In this document: positions 37,041 through 44,102 of the stretch, piece after piece
How the letters are laid out: each line of letters begins with the position of its first letter
Numbering within the stretch: the stretch's first letter is position 1
Assembly: GCF_012933365.1 (NCBI RefSeq)
Contig: NZ_JABBVZ010000026.1
Span: 1-44,102, forward strand
Length of the DNA: 44,102 nucleotides
Source of the DNA: Sulfobacillus harzensis
Lineage (GTDB): Bacteria > Bacillota > Sulfobacillia > Sulfobacillales > Sulfobacillaceae
Direction of reading: 5' to 3'
Position numbers and translations under genes: made by a program
The notes under the pieces: model-generated
What the model saw: only the letters and a program-made list of their open reading frames with translations
Told to the model about the DNA's origin: nothing
Database searches by the model: none

Positions 37041-37772
37041 TCAGCTCATGGAGCCGCCCGACTTGGACGTGCCGGGACCTGAGGCTCCGCCGGACCCGCC
37101 GCCGCTGGAACCACCCGAACTTCCTCCACTGGAGGAACTACCGCCCGAACTGGAGCCGCCCGAGGAACTTCCGCCTGACGACGATCCGCTCGATGACCCG
37201 CTAGAGGATTGGCTGCTGGATCCCGAAGAGGTGGCCATTTTCATCAGCGCTGACTTGACCGCCATATCAATGGTGCTAGTCATTTGCGGCGTGGACATGG
37301 TTTTGCTGACGTCCATTTCAATTTCTTTTTTGAACGTAGGACTAGAGAGCACCATCGTGACCGCTTTTTCCAAAACCGTTTGCCCAGTGGGCGTCATCAG
37401 TGCCTGTTGCAGTTGCGTGGTGGAGATGGTTTCAGCGATTAGCTTTTGCATGCGAGGGGTCTCCATCTCATCGCGCACAGCTTTTTGAATCTCAATGGGC
37501 GGCGCACTAGAACTGCTGCTCGACCCACCGGATGAGCTTCCACTCGATCCGCCTGAACTGCTCCCACCGGAACTGCTGCCCCCTGAACTGCTACCGCCAG
37601 AGCTTCCGCTTGAGCCCCCTGAATCGCTTGATCCGCTCGAGCCGCCGCTATGGTGGCTGGATGTGGTGCTGCCGTGTTCCGGGGACGGCGACCCCATACT
37701 CACGCTGCAACCAGACAACAACAGCATGCCAGCGATGGCCAGCGCCGTCCTAATACGCCATGTTTGTTGCAT
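37041..37772 (-). CDS. Ser/Gly-rich lipoprotein with GerD-like core
   Basis: A lipoprotein signal (TALAIAGMLLLSGC, lipobox LSGC, Cys near residue 22) leads into about 60 residues of Ser-Gly repeats. A helical core of roughly 90 residues follows (IQKAVRDEMETPRMQKLIAE, TVLEKAVTMVLSSPTFKKEI, MSTPQMTSTIDMAVKSALMK), then a second Ser-Gly tail. The core recalls the central domain of GerD, the spore inner-membrane lipoprotein that clusters germinant receptors, whose repeats also read 'kk.l.di.kt.e.kk.i...l..p.fkkel'. This identification is tentative. The ATG at 37772 follows GGGGGTG. It is downstream of the bactofilin-like gene with a gap of about 90 bases. The repeats should be prone to replication slippage. 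Confidence 0.6.
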   Translation of the reverse strand: MQQTWRIRTALAIAGMLLLSGCSVSMGSPSPEHGSTTSSHHSGGSSGSSDSGGSSGSSGGSSSGGSSSGGSSSGGSSGSSSGGSSSSSSAPPIEIQKAVRDEMETPRMQKLIAETISTTQLQQALMTPTGQTVLEKAVTMVLSSPTFKKEIEMDVSKTMSTPQMTSTIDMAVKSALMKMATSSGSSSQSSSGSSSGSSSGGSSSGGSSSGGSSSSGGSSGGSSGGGSGGASGPGTSKSGGSMS

Positions 37773-37859
37773 GCATCCGCACCCCCGCACAATATCTACG
37801 GGAAGGATGCCCTCATTGACGAGTGTTCACCGTGCCAATTAATTCCTCTGAACTGGGCT

Positions 37860-38726
37860 CTAAATCCGCGGCTTCCACACCCAAAGCCGCACCACTGCCC
37901 CTATTCCTAAGGCTGCTGCAGCCAATTCCACCAACGAGCCGACACCCGGAATTGTCTCTGCGATGGTAAGCGCCACTCCTCCGCTCACCACGCTGGCATA
38001 GAAAAGTCCCGTTTGGTCGGGTCGAAATGCCTGTTGCAGCCGGCGCCCTATGAACCAGACAACGCCCGCGTTGGAAAATACCAGAGCCACGGCCCCCAAA
38101 AATGCCAAGAGGAGCGTTAGAGGGATGCCAATAATAATGACGGCCAGCCCCACCATGACGATCACCCAGCCTATTAAAGACAGGCATCCCGTTGTCCCTG
38201 CCCGTACTGGCTCATCCTCCATTTCCACTGCCATGCGGTTGAGAGGACGGGGGAACACGGCGATTAAAATGACACTCAATACCACGTTGATCAAAAGGCG
38301 CCCAGCCAGCCGCGACCAAAAACCGGGCACGCGACTACCCAAATGTCCTACGGTTGAGAGAACGGACCCCGCACCGGACACCGCTAGGGAGCTTCCTGCC
38401 GCCGAACCCAGGCCGACCGAACGCGTTCCTTCAATTCGGCCATCGCCCGGAGTCGAAATATGGCCTGTGCCCACATCCACGTTCCCGGTAACCGTTCCGG
38501 AAACCACCACATTGCCCACGTTGACGTCGACATTCCCATCGACCCGCCCCGCCACCGTCACGTTTCCCACGTTGACATGGATATTGCCGTGAAACACTTG
38601 CCCGGCCGGCACGGTGTAATTGCCCACCGACTGGTTGACATTCTGGGCATAAACGCCCTCTGAAAAGCCGAAAATGAGACTCGCCAGGAGACCAAGAAGC
38701 CCCAATAAGAAGGCCAGCCGCTTCAT
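37860..38726 (-). CDS. Secreted/membrane protein with bactofilin-like repeats
   Basis: The protein has a signal peptide (LAFLLGLLGLLASLIFGFSE, about residues 4-23) and then four or so short repeats of the right-handed beta-helix type (GNIHVNVGNVTVAGRVDGNV, DVNVGNVVVSGTVTGNVDVG). These resemble the polymer-forming bactofilin fold but face outside. A Gly/Ser linker and three or four hydrophobic segments (INVVLSVILIAVF, IGWVIVMVGLAVIIIGIPL, TLLLAFLGAVALVF, VGSLVELAAAALGIGAVV) fill the C-terminal half. The ATG at 38726 follows AAAGGAG and overlaps the preceding gene by four bases, so it belongs with the sigma factor operon. A role in envelope stress or surface assembly is inference. Confidence 0.7.
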   Translation of the reverse strand: MKRLAFLLGLLGLLASLIFGFSEGVYAQNVNQSVGNYTVPAGQVFHGNIHVNVGNVTVAGRVDGNVDVNVGNVVVSGTVTGNVDVGTGHISTPGDGRIEGTRSVGLGSAAGSSLAVSGAGSVLSTVGHLGSRVPGFWSRLAGRLLINVVLSVILIAVFPRPLNRMAVEMEDEPVRAGTTGCLSLIGWVIVMVGLAVIIIGIPLTLLLAFLGAVALVFSNAGVVWFIGRRLQQAFRPDQTGLFYASVVSGGVALTIAETIPGVGSLVELAAAALGIGAVVRLWVWKPRI

Positions 38727-39043
38727 GAGTTTCGCTCCTTTAACGGTCCACGACCGCGATGCCAAAGAAACCCGAGTCCGAAAATGAGGAGAACGGCCGT
38801 CTCAACCACTAACGGCAGGTGGAAGGCGAGCCACTCGAGTCCTGCAACCCACACCGCACTTAGCATCCACTGCCAGAAGCTAAGCACCATGGCCGATTGC
38901 CACACCATGCCCGCCACCAGAAGCCCATAGAATGACGCCATGGCAACCCATAAGCGCCGTGCCGAACGCCGCGGCAACGGCAATTGGCGAATTTCTGCCA
39001 TCACCTGGTGCATCACCCGGTCATGCGAAGACTGGTCAATCAT
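38723..39043 (-). CDS. Small membrane protein, probable anti-sigma factor
   Basis: This 106-residue protein has about 30 polar N-terminal residues (DQSSHDRVMHQVMAEIRQLP) and two or three membrane helices (VAMASFYGLLVAGMVWQSAMV, WMLSAVWVAGLEWLAFHL, VETAVLLIFGLGFLW). A gene overlapping the end of an ECF sigma factor and encoding a short cytoplasmic segment plus membrane anchor usually specifies its anti-sigma factor. No zinc-binding HxxxCxxC motif is present, so it would be an atypical one. GGAAGGAGAG precedes the ATG. Confidence 0.6.
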   Translation of the reverse strand: MIDQSSHDRVMHQVMAEIRQLPLPRRSARRLWVAMASFYGLLVAGMVWQSAMVLSFWQWMLSAVWVAGLEWLAFHLPLVVETAVLLIFGLGFLWHRGRGPLKERNS

Positions 39044-39554
39044 CGAGACTCTCTCCTTCCCAGAGCGCCGCTTTCAGCCGTCGCCGTGCTCGCCACCACT
39101 TGGTTTTAGCCGCCCCGGAACTCATGCCGGTTAAACGTCCAACATCCGCCCACGACCGTCCCTCGGCAACGGCCAGTCGGAAAAGCTCCCGTTCTTCCGA
39201 ATTGAGGACATCGCCGAGTGTTGTTTCGAGAGCCACCACCCCCTCAAACCCGGGCTCGGCGGCTTCGCGGCGGTCCAAGAATTGCACCCCCCGGTCTCGA
39301 TCCCGTCCGATTCGGCAGCATTCCCGAATGACAATCCGGGTCGCCCAGGTTGAAAACTTGGCGCGGCGGTGGAATTGCCCCAAATGCTGATAGCATTGCA
39401 CCAGCGCATTTTGCACGGCGTCCTCGCCATCTTGGACACTGCCAAGCCACGCGGCTGCCATCCGGATCCAGAAGTTCAGATGTGGTTCGATGAGAACGGC
39501 AAACGCCTCTCGGTCGCCATTCAGCACCGCCTCGATTGCCGCCCGCTCATCCAC
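39036..39554 (-). CDS. ECF-family RNA polymerase sigma factor
   Basis: This 172-residue sigma-70 family protein of the extracytoplasmic-function class has region 2 (AFAVLIEPHLNFWIRMAAAW, then DGEDAVQNALVQCYQHLGQF and FSTWATRIVIREC) and region 4 (EERELFRLAVAEGRSWADVG followed by RLTGMSSGAAKTKWWRARRRL). It starts at GTG 39554, with an AAGGGG-like site slightly far upstream. It overlaps the probable anti-sigma gene by eight bases and heads a four-gene group with the bactofilin-like and GerD-like proteins, which are its likely targets. Confidence 0.9.
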   Translation of the reverse strand: MDERAAIEAVLNGDREAFAVLIEPHLNFWIRMAAAWLGSVQDGEDAVQNALVQCYQHLGQFHRRAKFSTWATRIVIRECCRIGRDRDRGVQFLDRREAAEPGFEGVVALETTLGDVLNSEERELFRLAVAEGRSWADVGRLTGMSSGAAKTKWWRARRRLKAALWEGESLDD

Positions 39555-39604
39555 CTGCCACCATCGCCCCTTTTCCTCTATTAGAGCCAGCGTTGCGAGG
39601 AAAA

Positions 39605-39632
39605 GTCACACAGGAAGATAAATTTTGTTCCA
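39605..39632 (-). promoter_or_regulatory. Candidate autoregulatory ECF promoter
   Basis: TGGAAC (39632-39627) and GTGAC (39609-39605) on the minus strand, with 17 bases between them, resemble the GGAAC / CGTC-type pair recognised by many ECF sigma factors. They lie about 50 bases before the sigma-factor start. Confidence 0.35.
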
Positions 39633-39662
39633 GAAATGACAAAGAGCGGCGGAAGGCCGCTC
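39633..39662 (-). terminator. Terminator of the purine operon
   Basis: A perfect 7-bp stem GAGCGGC/GCCGCTC (39662-39656 and 39650-39644) with a CTTCC loop is followed on the minus strand by TTTGTCATTT. It begins 12 bases after the purD stop. The T-run is imperfect. Confidence 0.65.
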
Positions 39663-39673
39663 CTCTTTCGTCT

Positions 39674-40900
39674 CTATAACTCGCCGATATCAGGTCGTAT
39701 GTAACTGTCCGGAAAGTCTATCTGGCTTACCCGCTGATATGCCTTGGCGCGAGCTTCGGGCAGAGTTTTGGCCCAGCCGCTCACGGTCAGGACACGGCCG
39801 CCCTGGCTGACAAATCCGTCGCCATCACGCCCTGTTCCGGCGTGGAATACCTGGGTATCCTCCGCCTCGGGACCCAACACGATCCTCATGCCACGTTGAG
39901 GATGCACCGGATAGCCGCGAGCGGCCATCACCACCGCCACTGCCGCCTGCCGAGGCTCGGGCAACGCAGGGACGTCTCCTTGGCTTACCCGGTACCAGAA
40001 ATCCCACCAATCCACATCGACAAGCGGCACCACGACCTGAGTCTCGGGGTCCCCGAGTCGTACATTGAATTCCAGCACCTTAGGCCCCTCTGCCGTTATC
40101 ATGAGCCCCGCATAGAGAACTCCGCGATAGAGCAAGTCGCCCTCGGAGAGATAGGTCATGATGGGATCCAAAATCATACGGTTAATCTCTCCCGTCAGGG
40201 CCGCGTCCAAGGGAATGGGCGCGACCGCACCCATTCCGCCGGTGTTGGGGCTTTGTGCCTCCGGAGTAAGCCGTTTGTAGTCGCGAGCCGTCGGCAGCCA
40301 GACGTATTGGCGGCCATTGGTGACCACCTGAACAGAGAGTTCCCATCCGGAAAGAAACTCTTCAAACAGCACGCCATCGCGCCAGATATCCTGGGAGGAC
40401 CAGACGTTAAGTACTTCTCGGGCGTGCTCAGGATCGGGGGCCACCACCACTCCTTTACCCTGTGCCAGACCGCTTTGTTTCAGCACCATAGGCCAGTGTC
40501 GGCTCTCGGCAATCATGGTCCAAAGTTCTTCCGGATGATGCGCCGCACGCGCACCGGCGGTGGGAATGTCATATTGGCGCATCACCTCTTTGGCCAGCCG
40601 CTTGCTGCTCTCTAGCCGGGCCGCCTTGGCCGACGGTCCGACCACGGGGAAGCCCGCCGCCCTCAGAGCATCCGACCAGCCCGCTGCCAACGGAGCCTCC
40701 GGTCCAATCACAGTCAAGGGCCGACGGGTACCGAAATAGGCGATGACGTCGTCGGGCCCCTGAGATGGAAAGCAGGTGGCGTCCTGGCAAATGCCTGCGT
40801 TCCCGGGGGTGGAGTAGACATCACACCCGCTTTTTTTTAATCCCCAGACCAGTGCGTGCTCACGGGCTCCTCCGCCTACAACCAGCGCTTCTCTCTCCAT
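39674..40900 (-). CDS. purD: Phosphoribosylamine-glycine ligase
   Basis: GAR synthetase joins phosphoribosylamine and glycine with ATP in step two of purine synthesis. The ATP-grasp protein of 408 residues starts ALVVGGGAREHALVWGLKKS and has TVIGPEAPLAAGW, the ATP-binding loop VLKQSGLAQGKGVVVA, EEFLSGWELSVQVV, NTGGMGAVAP and the metal site EFNVRLGDPETQVV. AGGAGG precedes the ATG closely. It is the last gene of the pur operon, eight bases after purH, and is followed by a terminator. Confidence 0.96.
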   Translation of the reverse strand: MEREALVVGGGAREHALVWGLKKSGCDVYSTPGNAGICQDATCFPSQGPDDVIAYFGTRRPLTVIGPEAPLAAGWSDALRAAGFPVVGPSAKAARLESSKRLAKEVMRQYDIPTAGARAAHHPEELWTMIAESRHWPMVLKQSGLAQGKGVVVAPDPEHAREVLNVWSSQDIWRDGVLFEEFLSGWELSVQVVTNGRQYVWLPTARDYKRLTPEAQSPNTGGMGAVAPIPLDAALTGEINRMILDPIMTYLSEGDLLYRGVLYAGLMITAEGPKVLEFNVRLGDPETQVVVPLVDVDWWDFWYRVSQGDVPALPEPRQAAVAVVMAARGYPVHPQRGMRIVLGPEAEDTQVFHAGTGRDGDGFVSQGGRVLTVSGWAKTLPEARAKAYQRVSQIDFPDSYIRPDIGEL

Positions 40901-40908
40901 AGCCCCTC

Positions 40909-42411
40909 CTAATGCCGGAAATGACGCTCATCGGTCATGATTAGCGTAATGCCCGCCTCATTGGCCTCATCAATGGATTCCTGATCGCGTAGCGACCCAC
41001 CCGGTTCCACCACGACCGCCACCCCGCGTTCGCCGCAGAGCTTCAAGACGTCTCCAAACGGGAAAAAGCCATCCGAGGCCACGATGGCGCCCCGGGCTTT
41101 GTCCCCGGCTCGGTCAAGCGCCTGGCGGGCGGCATCGATGCGGTTGGTTTGCCCGCCGCCAATCCCTAAGGTCACGCCGTCTTTGACCACTACAATCGCA
41201 TTGGACTTTACCCGGGCGACCGTTTTCCAAGCCAGGTCCAAGTCCCGGCTCAACGCCTCCAAGTCCGCCGCAGGGCCCGCCACGTGCCGCCAAGCCCCCA
41301 GAGGCTTTTGGATGGCATCCGCCGGCTGAACCAGCACCCCGCCCAAAATTCCTTTAAAGTCTAGCGAGGGATGCGGTTCAAACGACATCACCAGCACGCG
41401 CAAATTCTTTTTCTTGGCCAAGATGGCCGCCGCGTCCGGCTCCACTGCCGGGGCGACCACCACCTCAAGAAAGATCTCGGTCAGTTTTGCCGCTAACGCC
41501 CGGTCGACGGGCCGATTGACTGCCACAACCCCACCAAAAATGGAGACGGGATCGGCATCGTGTGCGCGTTGATAGGCGTCTAATATTGTTTCGCCAAACG
41601 CCGTCGAGGAGGGCGTTTGATGCTTGACCACGACGGCTGCGGGACCAGACAAATCACGCGCCAGCTTGACCGCCGTGTCGGCATCCGCGTAGTTATTGAA
41701 TGAGAGCGCCTTACCCTGCAGAAGTTGGGCGTCCGCGAACCCGACCCGTGGGGCGAAGGCGTAAAACGCTCCCGTCTGATGAGGATTTTCCCCATAGCGG
41801 AGAGTCCCTTGGCGGCGACCCGCGAGGGCTAAAAGATCCGGCTGTTCTCCCGGTTCCGACAACGCCTCAGCGATGATGGCGTCATAGTAGGCGACATGAC
41901 GAAATGCTTCCACGGCCAATCGGCGACGGGCGGCCTCATCGTGGAGCCCATCCATATAGGGCTCATATTGTCCCGGGTCCACCAGCACTGCCACCCGTTC
42001 ATTATTCTTGGCCGCGGCGCGAATGAGCGAGACTCCGCCAATATCAATCTCCTCAATCAATTCCGCGCCGGTGAGCCCTTCCTGCCAGCGCCGCTCAAAG
42101 GGATAGAGGTTGACCACCACGACACGGATATCGGGCGCCCCCATGGTTTCCCGCTGCGCTTGATGATCCAGCTTGGATGAAGCCAAAAGCCCCCCGTAGA
42201 TGAGAGGATGCAACGTCTTTACGCGCCCGTCCAAAATCTCCCCAAACCCGGTCAAGGATTCGACCGTGGCAACCTCAAAACCGTTGTCCATTAGATGGCG
42301 CGCCGTGCTGGCGGTAGCCAAGAGCTTCAACCCCTGCTCATCCCTCAAATGCCGAGCCAATTCCACCAACCCGGTTTTATCGCTGACACTTAAAAGTGCC
42401 CATGAATCCAT
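40909..42411 (-). CDS. purH: Bifunctional AICAR transformylase/IMP cyclohydrolase
   Basis: This enzyme catalyses the last two steps to IMP. The N-terminal IMP cyclohydrolase domain (SVSDKTGLVELARHL, VNLYPF, DIGGVSLIRAAAKN) spans about 1-190. The AICAR transformylase domain follows, with GENPHQ, the catalytic VVKHQTPSSTAFG segment (a Lys-His pair) and NAIVVVKDG. The length of 500 residues is typical. The ATG at 42411 follows CAAGGAGGAAC, and the gene overlaps purN by 22 bases. Confidence 0.96.
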   Translation of the reverse strand: MDSWALLSVSDKTGLVELARHLRDEQGLKLLATASTARHLMDNGFEVATVESLTGFGEILDGRVKTLHPLIYGGLLASSKLDHQAQRETMGAPDIRVVVVNLYPFERRWQEGLTGAELIEEIDIGGVSLIRAAAKNNERVAVLVDPGQYEPYMDGLHDEAARRRLAVEAFRHVAYYDAIIAEALSEPGEQPDLLALAGRRQGTLRYGENPHQTGAFYAFAPRVGFADAQLLQGKALSFNNYADADTAVKLARDLSGPAAVVVKHQTPSSTAFGETILDAYQRAHDADPVSIFGGVVAVNRPVDRALAAKLTEIFLEVVVAPAVEPDAAAILAKKKNLRVLVMSFEPHPSLDFKGILGGVLVQPADAIQKPLGAWRHVAGPAADLEALSRDLDLAWKTVARVKSNAIVVVKDGVTLGIGGGQTNRIDAARQALDRAGDKARGAIVASDGFFPFGDVLKLCGERGVAVVVEPGGSLRDQESIDEANEAGITLIMTDERHFRH

Positions 42412-43004
42412 GGTGGCTGTTCCTCCTTGTAGTGAACTCCATCGTCTTGAAGCCACGCGCTGCCCTCGTCCACCGCGTGCAAGACCCGCGGATAGAGGCG
42501 GTGTTCTGTGGCGTGAATACGGGCTTCCAGGTCGGCCAATGAGTCCCCGGGCAAGCGGGGCACCGGTGCTTGGGCCACCAATGGGCCGGTGTCGTGTCCT
42601 TCATCCACGAAGTGGACACTCACCCCCGTCCACAGCACACCATCCGAAAAAGCGCGTTCAATCGCATGCAGACCCGGGTAAGCCGGGAGAAGGGAAGGAT
42701 GGAGATTCAGAATCCGGCCGCGATAGGCTTGAATAGTCTGAGGTTGAAGCCATCGCAAAAATCCTGCCATGGCCACCGCGTCAATCCGATGGGCCCCCAG
42801 CGTCCGCGCTAATTCCTGGTCGTACCTGGCACGGTCAGGAAAGGCTTTGGCGGTTATCACCACCGCCTCCAGCCCATACTCCCGGGCGATGTCGAGCGCT
42901 CCCACGCCCATCCGGTTCGAGATGACCAAATGCACAGGAAGGCCACTGGCTAAAATGGCGCGCAGATTGCTGCCCGTCCCTCCCACCAAAACGGCCCATC
43001 TCAT
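42390..43004 (-). CDS. purN: Phosphoribosylglycinamide formyltransferase
   Basis: This folate-dependent GAR transformylase carries out step three of purine synthesis. In 204 residues it has the phosphate-binding VGGTGSNLRAIL, the catalytic Asn and His in ILNLHPSLLPAYPG and the Asp in HFVDEGHDTGPLVAQ. Its ATG overlaps the purM stop as ATGA, so translation is coupled. Confidence 0.95.
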   Translation of the reverse strand: MRWAVLVGGTGSNLRAILASGLPVHLVISNRMGVGALDIAREYGLEAVVITAKAFPDRARYDQELARTLGAHRIDAVAMAGFLRWLQPQTIQAYRGRILNLHPSLLPAYPGLHAIERAFSDGVLWTGVSVHFVDEGHDTGPLVAQAPVPRLPGDSLADLEARIHATEHRLYPRVLHAVDEGSAWLQDDGVHYKEEQPPWIHGHF

Positions 43005-44020
43005 CGGATCTCGACCCCCGGCTGCTGGCGCACCACGCCGATGGGGTAGGAGTCAATCTGGTGGCGGGACAAAATGCTCTGGCAACGCTCGACCTCCGAA
43101 GGACTAAGCGTCACCGTAAAGCCGATGCCCAGATTGAAAGCATGCGCCATCTCGGAATCCTCAATCTCCCCCCAGCTCTGAATGAGATCCATTTCCGGCG
43201 GTTTCGGCCATTGACTTGCCTCTAGTAGAGCCCCGAGCCCGTTCAAGGTCCGGGGAAGATTGTCTGGAAGGCCGCCCCCGGTAATGTGCGCCATCGCCTT
43301 GACGCCCACCTGGCTCCACAAATCTTTGATCGCCGCCACGTAGATGCGGGTCGGCGTAAGCAGCACCTCGCCCAACGTCCGACCCCCGAGCACCGACGGG
43401 CGGTCGTCAAGGCGATGCCCGCTCATTTTGACGACGCGACGCGCCAATTGAAACCCATTAGCGTGAAAGCCGGAGGATGCAAGGCCCAGCACCACGTCAC
43501 CGGCCTGCGGCGGCTGCATGGGGCGAAATCGGCGCACTCCCACCGCGAACCCCGAGAGATCGAAGTCCCCTTCAGGATACAAATCAGGCATCTCGGCGGT
43601 CTCACCGCCTAAGAGCGCCGCCCCGGCCTCCCGGCATCCTGCCGCCACACCCGCCACCAAATCTCGTACGCGCGCAGGATCAAGATAGCCTAAGGCCACA
43701 TAATCGAGGAAAAAGAGCGGCTCCCCGCCTGCAGCGAGGACATCATTGACATTCATGGCCACCAGGTCAATGCCGATGGTGTCGAAGCGGCCCAGTTCTT
43801 TGGCCAGCAGCAATTTTGAGCCCACTCCATCGGCACCTGCCAAGAGATCCTCGCCACCCAGTCGAAAGGCTCCTGCAAACCCCCCTACATCCGCCACGAC
43901 TTCGGGCCGCCGCGTGCTTTGGGCCAAAGGCTTAATCCAATCCACGGCCTGATTGCCTCGCTCAATGCTGACGCCGCTGGCTTCATAGGTCATTTTTGAT
44001 GGGTTATCGTTCTTGGACAT
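43001..44020 (-). CDS. purM: Phosphoribosylformylglycinamidine cyclo-ligase
   Basis: AIR synthetase closes the imidazole ring in step five of purine synthesis. The 339 residues contain YEASGVSIERGNQAVDWIKP, GADGVGSKLLLAKELGRFDT, VNDVLAAGGEPLFFLDY, the ATP-binding GGETAEMPDLYPEGDFDLSG, LASSGFHANGFQLAR and HITGGGLPDNLPR. GGAGGAG lies about six bases before the ATG. It is the first complete pur gene of the window, and upstream genes of the operon should lie beyond the right edge. Confidence 0.96.
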   Translation of the reverse strand: MSKNDNPSKMTYEASGVSIERGNQAVDWIKPLAQSTRRPEVVADVGGFAGAFRLGGEDLLAGADGVGSKLLLAKELGRFDTIGIDLVAMNVNDVLAAGGEPLFFLDYVALGYLDPARVRDLVAGVAAGCREAGAALLGGETAEMPDLYPEGDFDLSGFAVGVRRFRPMQPPQAGDVVLGLASSGFHANGFQLARRVVKMSGHRLDDRPSVLGGRTLGEVLLTPTRIYVAAIKDLWSQVGVKAMAHITGGGLPDNLPRTLNGLGALLEASQWPKPPEMDLIQSWGEIEDSEMAHAFNLGIGFTVTLSPSEVERCQSILSRHQIDSYPIGVVRQQPGVEIR

Positions 44021-44063
44021 TGAGCTCCTCCTACCTTAGTTTTTTGTGTGAAACCTGTTGTTC

Positions 44064-44102
44064 TCATTGATTTTTGTGAAATCCCGGGACCTCTGCGACC
44101 GT
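44064..44102 (-). other. Possible 3' tail of an upstream pur gene
   Basis: Twelve codons (TVAEVPGFHKNQ) run from the window edge to a TGA at 44066-44064, 43 bases before purM. In related genomes purF precedes purM, so this may be its end, but the stretch is too short to identify. Confidence 0.25.

Noticed and set aside
37048..37770. CRISPR or tandem-repeat array
   Set aside because: The repeats are in-frame Ser-Gly codons within a lipoprotein, with no spacers of constant length and no cas genes nearby.
37048..37842. Pro-Leu-rich plus-strand frames opposite the Ser-Gly-rich lipoprotein
   Set aside because: They are mirror readings of the repeats, lack ribosome sites and have no known family.

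Overview
The window reads as a chromosomal stretch of a GC-rich, spore-forming member of the Firmicutes, possibly a Sulfobacillus-like acidophile. That placement is inference. It rests on purMNHD, a YerC-type TrpR-fold protein, pcrA, ligA, gatCAB and an RlmCD-type methyltransferase lying close together in the order known from Bacillus, on a GerD-like germination lipoprotein, on frequent GTG starts behind strong GGAGG sites, and on a heavy investment in potassium uptake, which suits acidophiles. Nearly all genes lie on the minus strand. The exceptions are a diguanylate cyclase, an amino-acid permease and a 59-residue protein.

Left end (1-8.3 kb). The first 109 bases are almost pure C and look like a contig-end artefact. 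Then come a divergent pair of cyclic-di-GMP genes: an EAL phosphodiesterase open at the window edge, and a membrane GGDEF cyclase. A junction follows where a CpaF/VirB11-type ATPase loses its normal C-terminus. Upstream of it is a tightly overlapping operon that mixes two machines: VirB2-like pilin, VirB6-like channel, PrgI, TraC-like and VirB4 proteins (type IV secretion) with a SAF/CpaB-like protein, a possible CpaE-like protein and CpaF (Tad pilus type). No relaxase or coupling protein is visible.

Middle (8.3-28.6 kb). A hotdog acyl-CoA thioesterase and an APC permease precede the gatCAB-ldcA-rlmCD operon. Next is a potassium block of about 13 kb: a KdpD-type sensor lacking a kinase domain, a universal stress protein, kdpCBAF with an extra 27-residue membrane peptide, a KimA-type K+ importer, a KdpE-like regulator with a GAF-histidine kinase, and a second KimA-type importer. 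The parts normally fused in one KdpD occur here as two separate proteins, so the block looks like an integrated uptake system with a split sensor.

Right end (28.6-44.1 kb). A small unknown protein, a dCMP deaminase, OppF and OppD without their permeases, and ligA-pcrA come first. An unknown protein, a gene-poor stretch of about 500 bp and yerC follow. Then there is a possible envelope or sporulation group (GerD-like lipoprotein, bactofilin-like membrane protein, probable anti-sigma factor, ECF sigma factor), and finally the end of the purine operon, transcribed purM-purN-purH-purD. Several genes (usp, comEB) have their ribosome binding site directly behind an intrinsic terminator, and the second kimA and the kinase gene appear to have very short or absent leaders.
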